A DNA stretch of 10,799 nucleotides, from assembly GCA_039714435.1 (NCBI GenBank), contig JBDLJJ010000097.1, positions 1 through 10,799 on the forward strand. Reading direction: 5' to 3'. Shown piece by piece: positions 5,509 to 10,799 of this stretch. The notes under the pieces were generated by a model. The model was given only the letters and a program-made list of their open reading frames with translations. It did not search any database and was not told the DNA's origin. The DNA is from JAZDDE01 sp039714435 (GTDB taxonomy: Bacteria > Gemmatimonadota > Gemmatimonadetes > Palauibacterales > Palauibacteraceae). How positions within the stretch are numbered: the first letter of the stretch is position 1; every line of letters starts with the position of its first letter. Position numbers and translations under genes: made by a program.

Positions 5509-7203
5509 GTGGAAATTCCATTGCTGCGCATATCGAGCCGCACCGCGGCGGCTCTTCTGGTTGGCGGCGCCTTTGCGTGCACTCCGGCGGATCAAGCGCG
5601 AGACAGCGAAATGGCTGGCCTTGACGCGGAACACGTGGCGGCGCAGCTGGCCAAGTTCGTACCCACCACTCTGAGCTTCGATGAGTCGCTCCTCGATGAG
5701 CGGCAGAAATCGGTTCTCAAGAACCTGATCCAGGTTTCGGATCACCTCGACATGATCTTTCAGCTCCAGGCATGGCGCGGAAACTCGGACCCGGCAGCCG
5801 TTCTTCCGCCCGGTCAGGAAGCGGCTCATGCCTACTACAAGATCATGTACGGCCCGTGGGACCGGCTGGAGGAGAACGCCCCGTTCCTGGATGTCGGGCC
5901 CAAACCAGCCGGTGCCGGCTATTATCCCGAAGACATGACGGTGGAGGAGTTCGAGAACTGGATCGTCGAGCACCCGGAGGACGACGCAGCTTTCACGTCG
6001 TACTACACGGTCATCGAGCGGACCGAGGATGGCGGGCTCGAGGCTGTTCCTTACCGGGAGGCGTACCAGGAACACCTGGCCGCCGCGGCCGAACTCCTGC
6101 GCGAGGCGGCCGCCAAGGCCGACAACAAGTCACTGCGGCACTTCCTGGAGCTACGGGCCGAGGCGCTCCTATCCGACGAGTACTTCGACAGTGAGGTCGC
6201 GTGGATGCGGCTCGAGGACAACCTGATCGATCCGACTCTGGGGCCGTACGAGGTCTATGAGGACAAACTGTTCGGGTACAAGGCTGCGTACGAGTCGTTT
6301 ATCACTCTGAAGGACCCGAAGGAGACAGCCCTCCTGGAGGGACTGGCCGCACATCTGCCTGATCTGGAAGCGGCGCTGCCCATCCCCGATGAGCACAAGT
6401 ACCTCGACCGGCCGTTCACCTCACCTATCTCTGTCGTGACGCAGGTGTATGTCGCTGGCGATAGCAGAGCGGGCGTGCAGACGATCGCCTTCAATCTTCC
6501 CAACGATGCCCAGGTACGAGAGGAAGAGGGTTCCAAGAAGGTGATGCTGCGCAATGTGATCGACGCCAAGTTCGAACAGATCCTCAAGCCCATCGCTCAG
6601 GTCGTACTGGTCGCCGAACAGGCCGAGCGCATTTCGGTAAACCCGTATTTCACGCGCGTTCTGATGCACGAACTGGCCCACGGACTGGGGCCGGACTATG
6701 TGACCGGCCAGCCGGATCTGACCGTTAACAAAGGGCTCAAGGACAAGTATTCCAGAATCGAAGAGGCCAAGGCGGATGCGGTGGGCACGCACAGCCTGCG
6801 TATGCTCGCCGAACGCGGCGTCTACACGCAGGACTTTCTGGAGGAGATCTACATCGACCACGTGGCCGACATGTTCCGCTGCGTGCGCTTCGGCGTGGGA
6901 GAGGCGCACGGAATGGGCTGCCTGACACAGTTCAACTACCTGCGCGAGCAAGCCGCCATCACTCATGATCCGGAAACCGGCAGGTTCGCGGCTGATTTCG
7001 AAGTCATGCCCGGCGCCATGGCCGACCTGGCCCGTCACTACCTGCTTCTGGAAGCCACGGCCGATTACGACGGCGCGGTGGCTTTCATCGAGCAGTACGG
7101 CAAGATCTCACCCGAGATGCAGGACGCTCTGGATCGGCTGGAGACCGTTCCGACGGACATCGTGCCCGTGTTTGCCATCAAGGAGATGATTAAAGACTGG
7201 TAG
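5509..7203 (+). CDS. Dipeptidyl-peptidase III (M49)-like zinc peptidase, predicted lipoprotein
   Basis: A 564-residue exported zinc hydrolase. The zinc motif is HELAH (387-391, followed by GLGPD) and the second ligand motif is EEAKAD (418-423, Glu419 as likely ligand). The pairing of HExxH, a roughly 27-residue gap and EExKAD is that of the bacterial proteins annotated as dipeptidyl-peptidase 3 family (M49-related). Classical DPP III has HEXXGH with an extra residue, so this belongs to the shorter HExxH branch; its substrates are not established. The N-terminus (MEIPLLRISSRTAAALLVGG then AFAC, Cys24) is a signal peptide with a somewhat atypical lipobox because Phe is at -2. The start is GTG at 5509, preceded at 4 bases by AGGGGG. 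It lies 8 bases after the MetS-like gene and 36 bases before the propeller gene. Processing of peptides or a protein partner at the cell envelope is a reasonable inference. Confidence 0.82.
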   Translation: MEIPLLRISSRTAAALLVGGAFACTPADQARDSEMAGLDAEHVAAQLAKFVPTTLSFDESLLDERQKSVLKNLIQVSDHLDMIFQLQAWRGNSDPAAVLPPGQEAAHAYYKIMYGPWDRLEENAPFLDVGPKPAGAGYYPEDMTVEEFENWIVEHPEDDAAFTSYYTVIERTEDGGLEAVPYREAYQEHLAAAAELLREAAAKADNKSLRHFLELRAEALLSDEYFDSEVAWMRLEDNLIDPTLGPYEVYEDKLFGYKAAYESFITLKDPKETALLEGLAAHLPDLEAALPIPDEHKYLDRPFTSPISVVTQVYVAGDSRAGVQTIAFNLPNDAQVREEEGSKKVMLRNVIDAKFEQILKPIAQVVLVAEQAERISVNPYFTRVLMHELAHGLGPDYVTGQPDLTVNKGLKDKYSRIEEAKADAVGTHSLRMLAERGVYTQDFLEEIYIDHVADMFRCVRFGVGEAHGMGCLTQFNYLREQAAITHDPETGRFAADFEVMPGAMADLARHYLLLEATADYDGAVAFIEQYGKISPEMQDALDRLETVPTDIVPVFAIKEMIKDW

Positions 7204-7239
7204 AGCGAGTGGTTAGCCACAACAGTCAGGGGGAAGACC

Positions 7240-8577
7240 ATGCGACAGAAGAACAGGTTTGGGGCTTGGATCGGCGCCGGAATCGTGGCAGTAGCGCTGA
7301 CGGCCTGTTCGGTAGAGGAGGCGGCTGACGATCAGGCTGCCGCCGATGCCCGCAATGTAGAAGAGACCCAGGGTATGGTGCTGCTCCGTGGCCTGCCCAC
7401 CCTCGGCACCAGTGATGCCGTGGCCATCGTGGAACTCGACCCGGAAGCGGAAAACTTCGGTGAGATCTTGCAGGAGTTCGCGGTTACCGGTTACGACGCA
7501 CCTCTGCACCATCTCTACTACAGTCCCAACGGCCGCCTCTATTCCACGGGTCTGGACCCCGCGTGCAGCCTGGCCGAAATCGGACTTTCCCGGGATGCCA
7601 CAGGGAAGCCGGCTATCACCGGCGTCGAGTGTATCGATACGCAGGGCCAGCAAGTGGGTGAAGACATCATGTGGCATACCGTGAACGGCGAGACCTACAT
7701 GTTCGTCACGTTCATGGGGGGAACCGGGCTGGACCAGGCCGATGGCGGTTCAATCGGAGTCTTTGATCCGCAGAGTAATGAAGTGGTCAGGATCATCGAG
7801 GCCCGGAAGAGCCAAGTGGGCGAAGGCGAGCCCTACATAATGTACCCACATGGCATCTCGGCCTACGGCGACCGAATGGTGGTCACGTCTACCGTACACC
7901 CCGATCTGGCGACCGGAGTGGGCAATGCGGTAACGATCATCGACCTGAATTCCTTCGAACCAATTGAGAACATCATCACCGAGGACGCGAAGCCCGTAGG
8001 GTTCCCATCGTCTCCGGTGGAGGTGCTGTTCGTCAGGCCGAGCATATCCGAAAAAGCGACGCCAAGCGTGCTGGTCAACACCATGTTCGGGTTCGAGGTT
8101 TGGAAAATTCCCTACAACGAGACGGACAAGTCTTTTGGCGCTCCCGAGAAGGTATACGACGGCGCGGCCGAGGGTACGGGGGTGCCGCTCGAGTTTTATG
8201 GTAATGAGACCGAGCTGTTCATCAGCCACTCGATTCCCGGGGTGGTCAAGAGGTACAGCCTCGACAACCTACCGGACCTCGTGTCTTCCGGACCCGACAT
8301 CAATGCCGAACTGGGTGCGCACCACATGATCTTCTACTCGACCGCGTCCGGACGAAAAGTCATTGCCGTCCAGAACAACCTGCTGAATCTCGGCAACGCG
8401 GATGACAACGATCCGACAGATGTCGATTTCATTGCCAAGGTGAACGATCACTCGATCACGGTGCACGACCTGGAGACTGGCGAACGACTGGCAATGGTCA
8501 ATTTCAAGGACCGATACCAGCGGGGTGTTGATAATGTCGAAGCACTGTTCGGGTCGGGATTCGTGCATCACCACTGA
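7240..8577 (+). CDS. Beta-propeller lipoprotein, distantly SBP56/methanethiol-oxidase-like, His-rich
   Basis: A 445-residue exported protein with a clear lipoprotein signal (lipobox LTAC, Cys23, followed by Ser, which fits outer-membrane sorting). The body shows repeated beta-propeller blades such as HHLYYSPNGRLYSTG, GGSIGVFDPQSNEVVRII, GNAVTIIDLNSFEPI, ELFISHSIPGVVKRYSL and SITVHDLETGERLAMV. The order of His-containing loops (His90-His91, His146, PHG His204, His220, His330, His361-His362) recalls the selenium-binding protein/SBP56 methanethiol oxidase fold, whose enzyme form is copper dependent; YncE-like propellers are the alternative. The protein ends in GFVHHH (443-445), an unusual natural histidine tail. 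A strong AGGGGG ribosome-binding sequence lies 6 bases before the ATG. The stop is 9 bases before the MbnH-like gene. Export plus the MbnH/MbnP neighbours suggest a copper-binding or redox role, but this is inference. Confidence 0.72.
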   Translation: MRQKNRFGAWIGAGIVAVALTACSVEEAADDQAAADARNVEETQGMVLLRGLPTLGTSDAVAIVELDPEAENFGEILQEFAVTGYDAPLHHLYYSPNGRLYSTGLDPACSLAEIGLSRDATGKPAITGVECIDTQGQQVGEDIMWHTVNGETYMFVTFMGGTGLDQADGGSIGVFDPQSNEVVRIIEARKSQVGEGEPYIMYPHGISAYGDRMVVTSTVHPDLATGVGNAVTIIDLNSFEPIENIITEDAKPVGFPSSPVEVLFVRPSISEKATPSVLVNTMFGFEVWKIPYNETDKSFGAPEKVYDGAAEGTGVPLEFYGNETELFISHSIPGVVKRYSLDNLPDLVSSGPDINAELGAHHMIFYSTASGRKVIAVQNNLLNLGNADDNDPTDVDFIAKVNDHSITVHDLETGERLAMVNFKDRYQRGVDNVEALFGSGFVHHH

Positions 8578-8586
8578 CTGGCGGAC

Positions 8587-9732
8587 GTGAGCAAAATCCT
8601 GGGCATTGTGGCCGCGCTGTCCGTCGCGATGTCTATTGTCCTCTATCAGGGCATCGCAGCGCGTTCCGGGCAGCCAACGCCACTGGCGGATTTTTCGGCG
8701 CCGTTCGTATTCGGGAGGTTTCAGCCGCCGTCCGATAATCCGCTGACCCGTGAGGCCGTCGAACTGGGGCGGCAGTTGTTCTACGATCCGCGGCTGTCGG
8801 GCAACAACACAGTGTCCTGTTCTACCTGCCATGAGCAGCAGCTAGCGTTCACCGATGGCAAACAAGTCGGTGTAGGTGTCTCGGGCAGGCCTCTGGCTTT
8901 CAACAGCATGAGTCTGGCCAACTTGATGTGGGGTCCGCGTCGCTTTTTCTGGGACGGGCGTGTGGCCTCGTTGGAAGAGCAGTCGCTGATTCCGATTCAG
9001 CATCCCGACGAAATGGCTCAGGATCTGGACGAGCTGGTTGACGAGCTTGCTGAAGAGGAGGCATACCGAGAACAGTTCGATATCGCGTACGGCAAGATAT
9101 CCGCGGCTACCATCGCCGCGGCCCTGGCGTCTTTCCAGCGCATTCTGGTGTCGGCCAATTCGCGGTACGACCAGTTCCTGCGCGGCGAGATCGCCTTGAG
9201 CGAAACGGAAGAGCTGGGCCGCAAGCTGTTTATGGCGCATCCGGATGTGAAGGTCAGCCTGCGTGGGGGCAACTGCATCGACTGCCACAGTCAGTTTCTC
9301 ACCAGCGGATTCAACACCCGCTTTGATGGATTTACCAACAACGGCCTCGATTCAGAGGAAGACCTGCCGGCCGGATTACAGAAGGTGACTGGCAAGCCGG
9401 AACATCGTGGACTATTCAAGGTCCCGACGCTGAGGAATGTCGCGCTTACCGCACCCTACATGCACGACGGGCGTTTCGAGACGCTCGAAGAAGTGCTGGA
9501 CCACTACAACGAAGGTATCAAAACCAGCAGTACGCTCAGTCCGCTGATCCTGGAGGCGGACAATCTTGGCAAGGAGTCGCAGGATAGCGTCAGCCTCAAT
9601 CTCACCGAAGACGAGAAGACGGCTATTATCGCCTTTCTGCACACGCTGACAGACCATGAATTTGTGGCGGCCGAACGATTCTCCAATCCTTTCTCGTCGA
9701 GTAACGGTCATGGCGCGCAAACGGTACCTTAG
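8587..9732 (+). CDS. mbnH: MbnH-like diheme enzyme (MauG / bacterial cytochrome c peroxidase superfamily)
   Basis: A 381-residue periplasmic c-type diheme protein. An N-terminal hydrophobic segment (about 4-24) exports or anchors it. Two heme-attachment motifs are present: CSTCH (78-82) and CIDCH (230-234). Superfamily landmarks are GVGVSGRPLAFNSMSLANLMW (96-116 region), FFWDGR (120-125), EEQSLIPIQHPDEM, and PYMHDGRFETLEEVLDHY (291-307), where the second heme's distal ligand normally lies. The ending (LTEDEKTAIIAFLHTLTDHEF, then RFSNPF) is typical of the MbnH branch rather than of true peroxidases. Characterised MbnH oxidises a Trp of its partner MbnP to kynurenine, and the partner gene follows here with a 23-base overlap, which supports the assignment. 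The start is GTG with a weak ribosome-binding site (GGCGGA), 9 bases after the propeller stop. Cytochrome c maturation must be encoded elsewhere. Confidence 0.9.
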   Translation: MSKILGIVAALSVAMSIVLYQGIAARSGQPTPLADFSAPFVFGRFQPPSDNPLTREAVELGRQLFYDPRLSGNNTVSCSTCHEQQLAFTDGKQVGVGVSGRPLAFNSMSLANLMWGPRRFFWDGRVASLEEQSLIPIQHPDEMAQDLDELVDELAEEEAYREQFDIAYGKISAATIAAALASFQRILVSANSRYDQFLRGEIALSETEELGRKLFMAHPDVKVSLRGGNCIDCHSQFLTSGFNTRFDGFTNNGLDSEEDLPAGLQKVTGKPEHRGLFKVPTLRNVALTAPYMHDGRFETLEEVLDHYNEGIKTSSTLSPLILEADNLGKESQDSVSLNLTEDEKTAIIAFLHTLTDHEFVAAERFSNPFSSSNGHGAQTVP

Positions 9733-10459
9733 CTCGATCCTGCCGGTGCTGGCCGTAGCTCTCACCGGGGCTATCTACGTATCGTGCCAGTCGGTCCAGC
9801 CCGTCAGCCTGACCCTGCGTTTTCACCCCTTCGTCGGCGACCAGGCGCTGTTGCTCAACCAGGTGCGTTATCCCAATCCCGGCGGCGAGGGTTCCTTCAA
9901 GGTTCGCGACTTTCAGTTCTTTGTCAGCAACGTCCGTCTCGTGGGCAACTCTGAGGAATTCCTGGAGCCTGAGAGCTACCACCTGGCGCGCTTCGACAGT
10001 GAAGACGGTACGTACGTCATCGTGATCGACAGTGTCCCACAAGCGGATTACGGGCGGGTCGAGTTCGGTATCGGTGTGGACTCCGCGGCTAACGCTTCCT
10101 TAGCCTCGGTGGGCGACCTGGATCCAAACGGCCGCATGGCTTGGAATTGGGAGGTGGGTTACAAATTTGTACTGGTCGAGGGCGGACTGATGCTCGGAGA
10201 CACCCAATACCCTCTCGTCTATCACATCGGTTTCGACGAGAACTACAAGGTGGCTTCATTCACGCTTGGTGACTCTTTGTTTGATCACCAGGATCCGAGC
10301 GTTGATTTCCGTGTTGACCTGCTCCAGATGTTCGACGGCACGGAGACGGTGGACATGGCGGCGTTGCCGAACGTGAAATTCGACCGCACCGATGCCGGGA
10401 TGCTTGCCGGCAACTACGCCGGCATGGTGTCGAAGTGTACCCCTCCTTGCACCCGCTGA
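9710..10459 (+). CDS. mbnP: MbnP family copper-binding protein
   Basis: A 249-residue exported beta-rich protein. The MbnP signature is clear: LTLRFHPFVGDQALLLNQVRY (34-54 region), a Gly-rich turn, the strand FKVRDFQFFVSNVRLVG (63-79), VEFGIGVD (117-124) and MAWNWEVGYKFVLVEG (143-158). The W-x-W pair (Trp145, Trp147) belongs to the stretch in which MbnP proteins carry the tryptophan that MbnH converts to kynurenine, needed for copper binding. His39 and His172 (VYHIGF) are further ligand candidates. Two cysteines sit at the very end (CTPPC, 243-247). The signal peptide ends YVSC (Cys26), so lipidation is possible but the lipobox is atypical. The ATG at 9710 is chosen over 9656 because the extra 18 residues lie inside mbnH and would precede the signal peptide. 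It overlaps mbnH by 23 bases and is convergent with the TM2-like gene. Confidence 0.9.
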   Translation: MARKRYLSSILPVLAVALTGAIYVSCQSVQPVSLTLRFHPFVGDQALLLNQVRYPNPGGEGSFKVRDFQFFVSNVRLVGNSEEFLEPESYHLARFDSEDGTYVIVIDSVPQADYGRVEFGIGVDSAANASLASVGDLDPNGRMAWNWEVGYKFVLVEGGLMLGDTQYPLVYHIGFDENYKVASFTLGDSLFDHQDPSVDFRVDLLQMFDGTETVDMAALPNVKFDRTDAGMLAGNYAGMVSKCTPPCTR

Positions 10460-10466
10460 GGCGGGT
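10451..10466 (+). terminator. Weak hairpin at the end of mbnP
   Basis: ACCCGC (10451-10456) and GCGGGT (10461-10466) pair perfectly around the 4-base loop TGAG, which contains the mbnP stop codon. It lies between two convergent genes with only 16 bases between their stops. No run of T follows on either strand, so if it acts in termination it would be a weak or factor-assisted element. Confidence 0.3.
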
Positions 10467-10475
10467 TCGGCTGAG

Positions 10476-10682
10476 CTAACGGTTTGGATTATCTGCCGCG
10501 TACTTGTGGGCCGTAATTGCGGACCAGATGTGGCATACCCAGCCGAGTAATCCGCCCGATCCTATCCACAGTCCGGGCGTAACGATGAGCCAGAACACAC
10601 CGCGCCAGATGGTTCCGTTGTAGATCTGTCCCACGCCAGGGACGAGAAAGCTCAGAACCGCCGCTGTTCCCGGATTACGCAT
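10476..10682 (-). CDS. Small TM2-like membrane protein
   Basis: A 68-residue protein with two predicted membrane segments, about residues 6-22 (TAAVLSFLVPGVGQIYNG) and 28-52 (VFWLIVTPGLWIGSGGLLGW), joined by a short turn with N-G-x-I-W-R-G. The pattern LSFLVPGVGQIYNG followed by a Gly-rich second helix and a HIWSAITAHKYA tail resembles the TM2-domain and related short membrane families; role unknown. The ATG at 10680-10682 has a strong GGAGGA ribosome-binding sequence 4 bases upstream and an in-frame TAG directly before it, so the start is secure. It is convergent with mbnP and divergent from the partial gene at the right edge, with only 24 bases between the two start codons. Confidence 0.8.
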   Translation of the reverse strand: MRNPGTAAVLSFLVPGVGQIYNGTIWRGVFWLIVTPGLWIGSGGLLGWVCHIWSAITAHKYAADNPNR

Positions 10683-10706
10683 CTATTCCTCCGATTCCAA
10701 TGTCGA

Positions 10707-10799
10707 ATGCCTCAAACTACTGAGGATCTGTACGAGAAAGCCGATTCGCGAGTTTCTCGCGCCTGGCGGGAACCGGCGGAGAAGATCCAGCGATCGTTG
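10707..10799 (+). CDS. Probable N-terminal fragment of an unknown gene (runs off the right edge)
   Basis: ATG at 10707-10709 opens a frame of 31 codons with no stop before the window ends. The fragment (MPQTTEDLYEKADSRVSRAW and on) is charged and helical-looking, without a signal peptide or a motif I recognise. Codon choice looks like that of the neighbouring genes (mostly G or C in third position). No strong ribosome-binding site precedes it. It is divergent from the TM2-like gene. A short perfect palindrome (CGCGAG, TTT, CTCGCG at 10747-10761) lies within the frame. Confidence 0.4.
   Translation, partial: MPQTTEDLYEKADSRVSRAWREPAEKIQRSL

Noticed and set aside
6421..7038. A 205-codon minus-strand frame over the M49-like gene
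   Set aside because: It lies opposite the zinc motifs of the real gene and looks like a codon shadow.
8587..9732. Ordinary bacterial cytochrome c peroxidase or amine-dehydrogenase MauG
   Set aside because: The mbnP partner directly downstream and the C-terminal LTDHEF...RFSNPF region favour the MbnH branch; no methylamine dehydrogenase genes are present.
10747..10761. A 6-base-pair palindrome with a TTT loop as a terminator or operator
   Set aside because: It lies inside the probable coding frame at the right edge and has no T-tract; a chance GC-rich palindrome is more likely.

Overview
The window looks like chromosomal DNA from a high-GC, Gram-negative, probably aerobic or copper-using bacterium. 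It has four predicted signal-peptide lipoproteins, one of them doubtful, a c-type diheme enzyme that must work outside the cytoplasm, frequent GTG starts and tightly packed, overlapping genes. The gene mix (MbnH/MbnP pair, M49-like lipoprotein, MetS-like small protein) would fit a Gemmatimonadota- or Acidobacteriota-like lineage, but this is a weak inference and no taxonomic marker is present. No tRNA, rRNA, CRISPR, insertion sequence or phage gene was seen, and no gene-free stretch exceeds about 300 bases.

Left part (1-2612, minus strand). The N-terminal end of an unknown gene leaves the window at base 1. To its right lie a lipoprotein with an alpha/alpha-toroid-like repeat pattern (233-1351) and a divergent GlxK/GarK-type glycerate kinase (1482-2612). 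The kinase has a perfect Shine-Dalgarno sequence inside its annotated N-terminus.

Middle part (2643-5252, plus strand). Starting only 30 bases from the kinase in the opposite direction, three genes overlap head to tail: a glycerophosphodiester phosphodiesterase, a DinB-type Y-family DNA polymerase IV (4-base overlap) and a COG2316-like HD-domain hydrolase (23-base overlap). A promoter with almost no leader is suggested just before the first gene.

Right part (5345-10459, plus strand). This is the most interesting section: a likely operon of a MetS-like single-helix membrane protein (too short for usual gene finding, possibly started at CTG), an M49/dipeptidyl-peptidase-III-like zinc peptidase lipoprotein, a histidine-rich beta-propeller lipoprotein distantly resembling SBP56/methanethiol oxidase, an MbnH-like diheme enzyme of the MauG/bCcP superfamily and an MbnP copper-binding protein. 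In the known MbnH/MbnP system the diheme enzyme converts a tryptophan of MbnP to kynurenine, creating a copper site. Here the pair is joined to a propeller ending in three histidines, with no methanobactin biosynthesis gene in view, which suggests a periplasmic or outer-membrane copper-related system.

The right edge holds a small TM2-like membrane protein on the minus strand, convergent with mbnP, and the probable first 31 codons of a plus-strand gene that runs off the window.
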